This document shows, piece after piece, positions 24,301 through 33,800 of a DNA stretch of 64,000 nt (the stretch's first letter is position 1; every line of letters starts with the position of its first letter). The position numbers and the translations under genes were made by a program. A model generated the notes under the pieces. That model was given only the letters and a program-made list of their open reading frames with translations, was not told the DNA's origin and did not search any database. The DNA is from Edolisoma coerulescens (taxonomy: Eukaryota > Chordata > Aves > Passeriformes > Campephagidae): NCBI GenBank assembly GCA_013397115.1, contig VWZW01004687.1:445267-509266 (forward strand). Reading direction: 5' to 3'.

Positions 24301-25864
24301 TTCTGTTGAGATCAAGTAGTGGATAAATTGACTTTCTCTTCAAAGGTAATCTTCTCTACAAGAGACTCTTCATCCTGAATGCCCAGGAAATAATTTGGTT
24401 GAGTGAGCTACTGACTTAAGGGTTTGTTTTTTCAAAACCACCCTTTTCATGTTTACTGAAAAAAATAATTCTGTTTTTCTCAGAAATTACTTTTCAGTTT
24501 TGAAGAGAGAGCAGATACAGTCATGTATCTGTTCACACAGTATCAACTACTTGAAATTATTAGAATGGTTAAATAACTAGAGGAGATGCTAGTCAGAATA
24601 ATTGTTGGGACTCTCCTACTCCAGCTGGAGGCCCTTGATTCAGATGTGTGTCTTGCTTTCCAGGAAGCATGAGGTGTGCCCTTTGAAGTTGGTTTTGTTT
24701 TTTGAACTTGAATTTATGCTCATAGAGAAGGTGGGAAGCAGTCTCATCAGAATACTTGGGGTTTTTATGTGCTGATCTCTGCAGTGTGCAGTTGCCGAAT
24801 TTTTAAACGCAAGCTTAGGCCCAGACCTATGGTAAATGCTTAACATCATGTGACCTTTGCCCATTTTTCAGTTCAAATTAAGGGCATCTGCTGAGGAAAA
24901 CTGATTCCGTTGATTCTGAGCATGTAGCATACCAAATGCTTGTGTACTCATGGTACTTGCTCATTTGATTTTAATATCCTTTGATGCCTTTTCCACATAC
25001 TCTGGGACCTTGCAGCATCTCAAGTTTTGTTCTCATTATGGAAGACTTGATCTGTAGACATAACACTGTCTGCTTAATTTTCTCAAAACGTTTTTCCAAA
25101 GAAACATCTTGTCAGTATCGATAATGAATGTGACAGGCATATTACAGCCTTACAAGTGAGTTACTCACTGCAAATGATGGCCATATGCTGCCTGCTGCAG
25201 TCATTAATTACCACTTCATACTAGGGATTACGGGTTTTGTTAGTACATAACTTTTATAACTGTTATTGGGAGTGACACTGCCTCTTACAGACCTGCTTTT
25301 CTTACTTTACACAGAAAAATACTGTCTTGTAAGCAGGAACATGGCACAATGTGCACATGTAAGCTTTCTCCCATGTTTGGATATAAATAATTTGGTCATT
25401 GTTTCACATCATAGCTGATGAAGAGATTAAAATATTTTGGCTATTCTTAATTTAGCAGCACAGACTTTTTCTCTGTCTAAAGGTTATAAATTTCAGAAAA
25501 TGCAATAAGTGTTCTGCTACCTCAGATTTCTTTATATCTAGAAAGTTTAATATACCAAACTTTAAATAACTAGAGGATTATTAAAACCTTTTTATTAATC
25601 ACTTTTTATATTGCTAGGTTACATTGTGAAACAGTTAATGTTTATCACCTTCCATTAAAACTGAACACTGGCATGAAGGAAAGTATTTCATTAGTTTTAA
25701 TTAAAAATTACATGTGTAGACATACATATGCAGGTACAGGTTAAGATTGAGATAACCTAATGTTTATAAATAAAAATTAAGTATTAGTTTGTGACTAATT
25801 TGGTTTCTTTTTCTTAACAGTACGTGATGAAACTCCCAGCTTCAGATGGAAAAATAATTTATAA
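11989..25864 (+). CDS. LACTB2: LACTB2 gene, coding span (7 exons, 287 aa), endoribonuclease LACTB2
   Basis: LACTB2 is a metallo-beta-lactamase-fold, zinc-dependent endoribonuclease that acts on single-stranded RNA and is reported in mitochondria. Seven exons (11989-12110, 12643-12806, 14138-14261, 17000-17178, 21203-21351, 23101-23182, 25821-25864) join in phase to 864 nt. The product has 287 residues against 288 in human. Landmarks are NPGPMTLQGTNTYLVG near residue 22, the zinc motif THWHRDH with H77, H79, D81 and H82, then H144 in YTPGHTDDH, D163 in FSGDCILGEG and H198 in YPGHGP. All seven expected metal ligands are therefore present. A lysine-rich C-terminal domain follows (HLKKLEKEGR), ending RWKNNL. 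The start ATG opens the conserved N-terminus. Introns are GT-AG and no frame break was found. Confidence 0.97.
12111..14137 (+). other. LACTB2: LACTB2 introns 1 and 2 (excluding exon 2)
   Basis: Intron 1 (12111-12642) leaves the CpG island and becomes AT-rich. Intron 2 (12807-14137) is ordinary AT-rich sequence. I see no repeat or additional exon in either. Confidence 0.85.
12643..12806 (+). CDS. LACTB2: LACTB2 coding exon 2
   Basis: The acceptor is a pyrimidine tract ending ATGAGTAG. The exon encodes RVLIDTGEPAIPEY and the catalytic THWHRDHTGG motif (H77, H79, D81, H82). The donor AAATG|GTAGGC is weaker than consensus. It joins exon 3 in phase, splitting the D96 codon. Confidence 0.96.
14138..14261 (+). 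CDS. LACTB2: LACTB2 coding exon 3
   Basis: Acceptor AAATATTAG and donor CTCAG|GTAACT. Encodes residues 96-137, including YFYLKDGDVIQTEGATL, the strand pair before the second metal motif. The DSEYRVCKLPRVPHCEE segment is the least conserved part relative to human and accounts for the one-residue length difference. Confidence 0.95.
14306..14362. repeat. Direct repeat pair flanking a hairpin
   Basis: The 14-mer CCTAATTTCTAATG occurs at 14306-14319 and 14349-14362. Immediately before and overlapping the second copy is an 8-base inverted repeat (GGATACAT / ATGTATCC, 14331-14350) with a 4-base loop. It may be a local duplication or the footprint of a small insertion. Confidence 0.6.
15215..15677. 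repeat. GC-rich block, possible solo LTR or other unclassified repeat
   Basis: This block is clearly more GC-rich than the intron around it. It begins TGTAGAGGACCAGG and could end at GTCACA, giving TG...CA ends like a retroviral long terminal repeat of about 460 bp. I see no convincing target-site duplication and no retroviral genes next to it. Long frames are open on both strands, which reflects composition. The classification is a guess. Confidence 0.3.
15426..15560 (+). repeat. 75-bp tandem duplication (two copies)
   Basis: 'tgggagcttgttgaag-gtgttgt' starts at 15426 and again at 15501, and both copies continue to 'ggcttgttagcca'. The spacing is exactly 75 bases and the copies differ at several positions, so this is an old two-unit tandem repeat inside the GC-rich block. 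Confidence 0.8.
17000..17178 (+). CDS. LACTB2: LACTB2 coding exon 4
   Basis: Acceptor TTTATACAG and donor CCAG|GTAAGT. Encodes YTPGHTDDHM with zinc ligand H144 and FSGDCILGEGTT with bridging D163, then the helix DYMKTLKRLLEMKPD leading to YPG. The codon for G197 is split with exon 5. Confidence 0.97.
17179..21202 (+). other. LACTB2: LACTB2 intron 4
   Basis: About 4 kb of AT-rich intron. I found no CR1, no recognisable exon and no microsatellite of note beyond short T-runs (for example near 18865). Confidence 0.85.
21203..21351 (+). CDS. LACTB2: LACTB2 coding exon 5
   Basis: Acceptor TGATTTTTAG and donor TACAAG|GTAATT. Encodes GHGPVVHDANTKIQNYISH with the last zinc ligand H198, then REQQIINVF and the start of the C-terminal winged-helix-like region. 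It ends in phase 0. Confidence 0.96.
21352..23100 (+). other. LACTB2: LACTB2 intron 5
   Basis: Intron with one antisense CR1 tail (22421-22590). The block at 21770-22010 is slightly GC-richer and otherwise unremarkable. Confidence 0.85.
22421..22590 (-). mobile_element. CR1 LINE 3' tail, short
   Basis: This antisense CR1 tail has the classic start 'aatcatagaatggtttgggttggaagggac', then 'ccatgggcagagacaccttccacaggaccaggttgctcaaagccccatcc' and 'gcatccacagcttttctgggcaac'. It is only about 170 bp and heavily 5'-truncated. It is less diverged than most other copies here. Confidence 0.95.
23101..23182 (+). CDS. LACTB2: LACTB2 coding exon 6
   Basis: Acceptor TTCCCATTAG and donor GTGT|GTAAGT. Encodes EIPENLLLAAESNLLVHLKK followed by LEKEGRV, matching the basic helix of the LACTB2 C-terminal domain. 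Confidence 0.95.
23183..25820 (+). other. LACTB2: LACTB2 intron 6
   Basis: AT-rich intron of about 2.6 kb. I see no repeats or exons in it. Confidence 0.85.
25821..25864 (+). CDS. LACTB2: LACTB2 terminal coding exon 7
   Basis: Acceptor TTTCTTAACAG. Encodes LRDETPSFRWKNNL and stops at TAA (25862-25864). The WK near the terminus matches the mammalian KKWKAHL ending. A 3' UTR follows. Confidence 0.93.
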
Positions 25865-26250
25865 GTTAGGCAAGATTGCTGAGGAATGTATTTAATCTGC
25901 ACAGTTGCTCTATGAAAAAACGTAACGAGGAGCTCAGACTGTATGTAAACTAAAAACTAATTTTTACTTACTTTTTTTTTAAAGTGGTAACACTTTTAAA
26001 GCAGTATTACAGTAAGCTAACTAATGTTTTTCACATTCTACTTTATTGGAATTTTAAAAATATCCTGGTGAGTACTGAATTAATAAAATGGAATGAGTGT
26101 GAAGAATTGAATCTTACCTTTGTTATAAAATGCCGAGTTTTATCATCAGTGGCAGAAGACAAATAGCAAGGTCTTATAAGCTTAATATTACAATATCATA
26201 AAGTAATACTATAAACCTAATAAATCACATAAATAAAAGAAATCTCTAGT
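25865..26250 (+). other. LACTB2: LACTB2 3' UTR with candidate poly(A) signals
   Basis: AATAAA hexamers occur at 26082-26087, 26219-26224 and 26232-26237. Any of these could end the transcript. A longer UTR reaching another AATAAA near 27988 cannot be excluded. Confidence 0.55.
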
Positions 26251-29200
26251 AAAAAAACCTGAAAATATGTTATTTTAAAGCTGGTTTCACCTTCTTGTGC
26301 TTCTCAAAAAGTGATTTTCTAGTAAGTTACCTATGCATTCTAAAAAACCAAATTATTTTTGCTAACAGATGTAAATACTGGGGTTTATGTTCCTTTGCTA
26401 GTTCAGCTGACTGTGCTCATCTTCACTGGTTGCTCAGTGCAATAGGAAAGTAATTTCAGACTTCTGTGTTTTTTGGTGGAAACACCATTTCTATGGAATT
26501 CATTCAAAGGATTCATTAATTTTAATTAACGAGTGTCAAAAAATGCACTGAGTCAGAGCAGACTCTTAAATTCTTTATAAGGTTCTGCAAGAATGTGATT
26601 AAAAAGCTGTATAAATTGCGATATGTATTACACACTGTATGAAGTTAACCTTGTCTGTGACATCATAATAACAATCTTCAAGTTTTGCTGTTAACCCACT
26701 TAAACTATAAATATTTTAACTAAAAGGTTGAATTTGGTTGTAAGATACTCTATAGTGTATTAAAATACGTTTGGAGATTAATTTAAACTGCAAGTTCAGT
26801 TCTCTGTGTACCTTACACTTGCAGAATAGTGCATAAATATTTGCATTACTTTGTGTATTCAAAGTGTGTGACATTTGATGATACATACATTTCGTATAAT
26901 GTTGGCTCAGCCATAAAAAACAAAAGCAGGTATGATATGCTTAAAAGTATCAAGGACAAATATACATCCTCGAAAACCTTTCACCATTCACCACCTGTAC
27001 CCTCATTTGTGAAACATGCATATGTAAGGCATGTCTTAATAACAGACATTATTTTATGAAGATGATGGCATTTGTTCTGATCAGCTGAGATAAATCCAAA
27101 ACAAAAATACTGCCAGGAATAGCAACCCAAAACTGAAATCATATTCTGAAGTAGTAGCCAGACCCCTGAAGAAGGGAAATAATTACTTTCTGCTAAAATG
27201 ATGCTTCTTGCAGACTTCATTGATCTGAAATTTGGCCACATCGTGACACATGCTCACTTTTAACTTTTTGTGCAGTGCCATTTTGAGGCCTTTCTCAGGT
27301 CTTCCAGGTTTCCTTCCTATTGTATTTTCTGTTTACTTGCATTTTTCCAGATATTTTTTATCCCTTCCTCCCTCAAACATTTTTTTTCTTCAATTCCTTT
27401 TGGAATAATTACTTAGTTTTCACATGGACTTCTTTCCATTAGTGATTAGTTTTCCTGTAGCTATTACATGAATTTATAGTTACCTTTTCCATTGTTAGGA
27501 ATAAAAAAAATAATTACCACTTTTTTTTTGAAAAATAAAAAAAAGATCATTCACATGGTCTGAATGGTGTCATTTTGCTTCAGGAAAACAGAAATCTCAG
27601 TGAAATGACAGTTTTCTGTCATGAGGTCTGAGAACCTAAGACAGCAGGAAACTGATATGAAGAGGTGATGTCTTATTACCTTTCTGAGCTAAAGGAGAAA
27701 TCAAATTTCACTTAATGATTTTCTTCTGTTTTACTATACATTTTTAAATACATGGAAATGGCTTTGGAATCCAATTAAAGGATTGTTGGAACTTGAAGAC
27801 AGCAAAGAAAGCAAGAGGATACAAATAGAAAACTCCATGTTCTGTGCTGTGCTGTAGCAAATGCATGACATCTTCAAAAAAACCCAAGGAACAAGGCTGT
27901 TTAACCAGACAAGTCATTAACGATCGTGTATGGTGTCTTTGGAAATATTAAGAGCAGAAATTGCACTGTTACTAAGATGTATATATAATAAAGGATACTT
28001 TGCTATGGCATGTTGAAAAAGTCTCGAGGCTCCTTGTTGATTATGTCAAATGGAGTGTTTATTTTAAAAAGGTGGCAGTGTAAACTACATGCCATGTATG
28101 TATAAAAATGGGGATTAGCCCGTTCACATCCCTCGTGTGAACATGTTCATCTGTGCAGAATGCATTAAAAGTTACAAATAAAAAGAGGGGAAGGGGCTAT
28201 TTCTGTCTTATCAGGTTAGAAGGGCTAATACCAGTTGCTGAGATAACTTTCTAAACAGCTGGGGACAAAAGGTGGAGGAAGTACAAATTGTGTTTCCAGC
28301 CTTCCAGCTACTTTCAAGATCCTGTCCTGAGAGGCAGCATCATTTATTACGTTTAAGACCTAGAAGTTTGATGGTAGGTATAATCTTTTTGAAGTTTTCC
28401 ATTGTTCCTTGCTCATTTGCTTCTTTGTATTTGTTTTAAGATCCTGTTCTTGGTTCTATCTCTAAGCATGTTTGATGACAAGTAAATTCAGGAAAGGTTC
28501 CCAAATAGAAAGGGTGTTGCTCTGTTTGTGTCTTGTTACTGCAGGTGCCATAATACGCTTCCTGGCAAAGTCTCCACGGTCTTGCCACCTGAAATGCTGT
28601 GTTTGGTTTGGTTGGCAAGGTCTTGGGACCCACACACACATGTGGTGGTGGTTTCTGTGATGAGATGCCAGAAACTCCCCCTGACACAGATTGTAGGGAA
28701 CTTCCTAAATAATGTGATCATTTTGAAGCCTAGTGTTGGACAATATGGATGTCTGGAAAGAAACCTGGCGAACATAGAGCAGCCACCCATGGCAAGCAGC
28801 AGACTGAGGGCTGACCATCCCACTGTTCTTAAAGTGCCATATGAAACTTCATGTGGCAGAAGAGGCAACTCCTGATAAAAGGAGGGTGTGGGAACTTCAG
28901 GTGAGGCAACAGGTTGCCTTGTTTTCTGTTTCAGTGCAGCAGTTTACAGTGCATCATCAGGACAAACACACAGCCAAGCTGAAACCAAGGGCCTGTATGA
29001 CAGGATATCTAGCCAGGCACTCGAGGCACTTGCTGATTAAAGCTTGAGGAAAGCTTGTCTTGTCCCAGTTAAGTCCTGATTGTTATGTTCTGTGCAGATG
29101 AGATGACCTGATTTAAGTGAGGTGGGAAATAGATGCAAACTTCTATTGCAAAAAGGAGTCCAATTTTTATTCCAACCCGGTGTATTTCACAGGTGCAGTA

Positions 29201-30050
29201 TGTTACATCCATGACTATACTGTATGCAGTCAGGGATATACTTTCACATTGTTATGGTTGAAATAATGTTCTGCTTACTTTATATTTACATAATACTGGT
29301 GCAGCCAGGGTACTAAGGCATTTCTAGAAGATAAAAAATCTTGGGACTAAAATATGAATGCTTCTTCTGTTTAAACATTAAAAAAAAAAAATCCAGCTGT
29401 GAAGGGAAATTTTTCTGTAGCTTTCTCTGTATTTTTAAGTGTCCTAGATCGTCTCCAGACACCAAATATAGCTGTCTTATGATAAATTCATAGAAAACCT
29501 CTGAGCATCTACACAGCTGATGAAGGTGTTTCATAGTTGAAAACCCTGGTCTTGCACTGATCAGTCTGTTCCGTGAGTCACTGCTCCATACAGCTGGAAG
29601 AAATTAACCTATTTAACACAATACCTATTATACAATATATCTGGTGCACGCTCTCAGTTCTGGCAAAGCAAAGCAATACCAAAAAGCTACACCTTAGTTT
29701 CTTGCCCTGTATTCATTAGCTGCTGGCATCAAAAGCCATTCTGACAACACTAAATTTGTTATAAATTAGTCAGTTTCTTTATATTTCTTTTCAATATATC
29801 CACTGTTTGTATCTGCCTGACAGAAGCCTTAATAAATAAAAATAGCATGAATTTTGGGCAGGGTTGAAGGACCGCTGAACTCGGCCTGGATCAGCGCCAC
29901 ATCAGCGTTGATTTCTCAGACCTCTTCGTTCATCTCGTTAACCTGGCACGAGCCTTCTGTTACTGGGTTGGTTTTTTTAATCCACATCTAGCTTCTCTGT
30001 TGATGTCTCTTCCCTCTGTTCTTCCCGGTTGGCTTTCTTCCTGTCTGCTT
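26250..30050. other. LACTB2-TRAM1 intergenic region
   Basis: About 3.8 kb of mostly AT-rich DNA between the LACTB2 3' end and the TRAM1 CpG island. The part at 28440-29050 is somewhat GC-richer, with short open frames on both strands and no recognisable protein. I see no repeat I can name. Confidence 0.6.
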
Positions 30051-30555
30051 TCTTGGAATTGGATGTCTTGTTACTGTTAGTGGTCTTTCTGGCTACACAG
30101 TACCGTGTGAGCGGAGTGGCGGCGGGAGCTCGCTGCCGGCCCGGGGACACCGGGACCGTGCGGCTGCCGCTCAGTCATACCCAGAACGAGCCCAGCGAGC
30201 GCGGCCTCCTCACGCTTTCCGGGAACCCAGCTGGAGGGGGTCTGGTAGCAGCTAAACTTAGCCAGAACCCGCGGGGGAGGAGAGAGACATCAATGGTGAA
30301 TCTGGATAGCGGGGGTACCGGAGGAGAGTGAAGTCCGGGCCGGCTCCGCGGCACGACCCGAAGCGGGGACAACCCGCTCTGTTAGGTCGCGCCTCCTCCG
30401 CGATCCCGGAGGGGACCCACGGTCATTTTCTGTCGCCGCTGCCTCGGTAGGAGAGAGAAGCTGGGCCGGTGCCCAGCGTGGGCTTCGGCCTACCGCCGGC
30501 GAGTATCGGGCCAGCGCTGCCAGGGACGGAGCACCACTGCCCAGGTGCCACGACA

Positions 30556-30590
30556 CGGCTCGGCTCGGCTCGGCTCCGCTCGGCTCGGCT
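30556..30590 (+). repeat. CGGCT pentanucleotide repeat
   Basis: Seven consecutive CGGCT units, the fifth being CCGCT, lie about 280 bp upstream of the TRAM1 start region inside the CpG island. It is a short GC-rich tandem repeat that may vary in length. Confidence 0.9.
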
Positions 30591-30867
30591 GTGCTGACAA
30601 GCCCCGGCCACGCCGCGGCCCGGGTTGGTGGGTTTGAATTGGCGGGCGCTGCCCTCGCCAGCCCGGGCAGGCGGAGCGCGGGCGGAGGCGCCGCCGGCCG
30701 GCAGGGGCGCTGCTGGCGGCGGGGCGGGGGAAGCGGAGCGGCGGCGCTGCCATTCCCCGGCTGCGCGGCCGCCTCCTCCCCCTCCGCCTCTTCCTGGCCG
30801 CGGCCAGAGGAGCTGTGCTGGCAGCGGGGAGGCGGCGGCGGCGGCGGCGCCCAGCTCGCGGCCCGCC

Positions 30868-30876
30868 ACGGCGATC
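30868..30876 (+). CDS. TRAM1: TRAM1 exon 1 start (partial, reads ACG instead of ATG)
   Basis: The last nine bases before the gap, in the context GCCACGGCGATC, match the expected Kozak start GCC-ATG-GCG-AT of TRAM1 (protein start MAI) except that T is C. I infer that this is the start codon with a base error at a contig edge, or a real non-AUG codon. Most of exon 1 is missing in the gap. Confidence 0.5.
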
Positions 30877-33800
30877 NNNNNNNNNNNNNNNNNNNNNNNN
30901 NNNNNNNNNNNNNNNNNNNNNNNNNNNNNNNNNNNNNNNNNNNNNNNNNNNNNNNNNNNNNNNNNNNNNNNNNNNNNNNNNNNNNNNNNNNNNNNNNNNN
31001 NNNNNNNNNNNNNNNNNNNNNNNNNNNNNNNNNNNNNNNNNNNNNNNNNNNNNNNNNNNNNNNNNNNNNNNNNNNNNNNNNNNNNNNNNNNNNNNNNNNN
31101 NNNNNNNNNNNNNNNNNNNNNNNNNNNNNNNNNNNNNNNNNNNNNNNNNNNNNNNNNNNNNNNNNNNNNNNNNNNNNNNNNNNNNNNNNNNNNNNNNNNN
31201 NNNNNNNNNNNNNNNNNNNNNNNNNNNNNNNNNNNNNNNNNNNNNNNNNNNNNNNNNNNNNNNNNNNNNNNNNNNNNNNNNNNNNNNNNNNNNNNNNNNN
31301 NNNNNNNNNNNNNNNNNNNNNNNNNNNCCTTACTGCCGCCGCTCGGGTCCCCCTGCCCGCGCCCCCGCACCGCCCCCCGCCCGCGGAGCATCCCGGCGGC
31401 TCCAGGCGCCGTTCGGCTGGGCTGGGCACCCCCGCCGCCTCCTCCCGCCTCGGAGATGCGCCGGGGTTTGGCAGCGGCCGAGGGGAGCTCTCCCTCCGGC
31501 CTGAGGGCCGGCCCTGCTGCAGGCCCTCCGCTCTCTGGGCCCCCATGTTGAATGCAGATGTTTTAAAACGTGCCTTTTAGGCACTGGAAAGGTAACTGAC
31601 CTGTGTGACTGCCAGAATGTTATCAGTGATCTAAGATCACTGATCATCAAATTAAGACACTGTTGACCAAATATTTCGGGTGTTTTAGACATTTGTTTAG
31701 GCATTTATTTTAGACATTTGTTAAGGGTTGTGGGCCTTTTTGTTATGGGGTGGTTTACAGGATGGTTTTATCCAGCTGTTGGTACAGCTCAGCACTAAAG
31801 GCCAGTAGAGTTAGGAAGAAGAGAGATGGATAGATGGATAGATAGATGAAAAGTAAAAACAGGGCAGACCAGCTACACTGTTGTGTTTGGGTTTGCTATC
31901 AAAAATCACCAAGACAGCCGTTATATGATGGTTTTCTGAGGAATGAACTTAAAGAGGTGACCTTAAACCGTTACTTTTTGTCCTACATCAGGCTTACTGT
32001 ATTAACAGTATTACTGGTAGGGTGAGAGGTTTTGGGGGATTGAATGTGCTGAATTCTTTTGTTTCCAGTTTTTTTAACCCACAGTGTTTTCTAACCCAGC
32101 ATTAAAAGGCCATGTGTCATTGTTGGTACAGATGTGGTATGTTGCAATTTTTTAAATGCTTTGATACAGGTCTTGGAAATCACTTGCTGCGGTTAATGTT
32201 GGTATGGTAAGGTGTTTACATTGCCTGACTTGTACAATTCCAGTATTGAGAGTAGCTGACAGAGCCTTCAAAGGGCAGTTCAGGATTGAATACTGTTTTG
32301 AATTGTCCTCTGAGGGCTCCCTTGATGAATAGGGAGCCCAAGGCAACTTCGCTAATTTAAGCAAACTAGTTGGATTCCCTGAAGTTACATGGACTGAACA
32401 GCCTGCCACGTATTCAGGGTTTCATAGAAAATCTAGGGCTTGTTGACAAAGCACTAGTTTTAAAAATCTCACTTCCTGTGAATAATTAGTACTGGTAGTA
32501 ACCTAATCATTATCTTCAGACACTCAACATATCCTCCCAGGATTCCTAAAGGAGCTTGGGCTTTTGTCAGCCTTATTAATTACCACATAGACACTGGGTT
32601 TTTACAGCAATGAGAAACTATCTGATCGTGAATGTGGTAAAGCACAGTTATTTTTCCCTCTCATTTAGGGCATGTTGATTCATGTTGGGATTCAATGAAG
32701 ATGTGTTATAGTTAAAAATAAGTTTATGCTTATGGACAAATAAGAACTTGTACTCCATCTTATTTATTGGGGGTTTTAGAATATCTCCACCCCACCCCCC
32801 AAAGAAAGCCATTAGGACAAACATCTTCTGTTCACATTGCTTTTATTCATTCTGTTTTTTCATACAGCCCATCATAAAGGGGTAGTACCACTACTGCTAA
32901 ATTTAATTTCATTTGTTTCATGCTTTTTGCCAAAGGATCCCCAGGGTCAAAAGAATGCTAATTGTACTGAGTTGGTATCCCACTGGCCTGAAATTGTTTT
33001 CTGTTCTTTATGCCTCTTTTTCTTCCCTGTCCACATTTTTCAGATCACCCACAGATTTATGAATATGATAACTGACTTCCAAATTTTGTCAGAAAAAAGG
33101 AGTACTTTTAAGTAAAGTTTATTCTCAGCCACTTCTGAATGCCTCATGGTCTAGGGACTCCATGATATTGTACATTCTGTTAATGTAATAATACCGTATG
33201 GTCTAAAAACAGAATTGTAGCATGTGTCTTCATTCTATTGTTGTAGGAAAGGCTGTTGGTAAGTAGCATTTTCAAGGATTTTTCGTTTGGCAGGTTGAGT
33301 TTTCTGTAAACAAACCTATGGAGACCACGCAATGTGTGCTGCCCTTGGAAAGTCAGGTGCAGCGGTGAGATAATGGGAGTTGATCCGTTTTTTGGGAGGA
33401 GACAAACATGCTGGGCAAGGGTGCCAAATCTATGGGCAAATGTTTTCAGTTTAATGTAGTTTATTTCCATGAGAATTTATAGCACTTTTGGTTTTTCCTC
33501 TTTCAGATTACAGCAAAAGCAGCCGTCATTTTTGTTACACTTCAGTATAATGTTACCATTCCTGCCACAGGTATGTATCTTGCAGGAGGTTAGTTATGAG
33601 ACAGTGTATCAGACATTATTAGTCTGCCATGCTTCCTAGACTTGACAGGAAGGGAATTTGTCAATCTGAATAGATAATGAACAGCTTTCAAGGATTTCAC
33701 TTTATTTTTATTAAAACACTGTTTTAACTAATTAGGTTAGAGACAATGTTTCTGTTCTGCTGGATTCGTCATTAGTGCTGAAACACCATCTGACTGGTAG

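Larger units (their letters stand above)
30100..31560 (+). promoter_or_regulatory. TRAM1: TRAM1 CpG island / promoter, interrupted by assembly gap
   Basis: Dense CpG sequence begins near 30100, continues to the gap at 30877 and resumes after it until about 31550. It contains a seven-unit GGCTC-type repeat, GGC runs and GC boxes (GGGCGG-like) with no TATA box, as expected for a housekeeping ER gene. Very high GC is the likely reason for the gap. Confidence 0.85.
31328..33506 (+). other. TRAM1: TRAM1 intron 1 (after gap)
   Basis: The first ~230 bases are still CpG island and the rest is AT-rich intron. It includes a 23-base palindrome and a GATA-type microsatellite, both listed separately. I see no other exon. 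The exact exon 1 donor is hidden in the gap. Confidence 0.75.

Noticed and set aside
30290..31580. Several frames of 229-418 codons crossing the gap
   Set aside because: The N run is translated as X and hides stops. The flanks are Ala/Pro/Gly/Arg-rich CpG-island translation.
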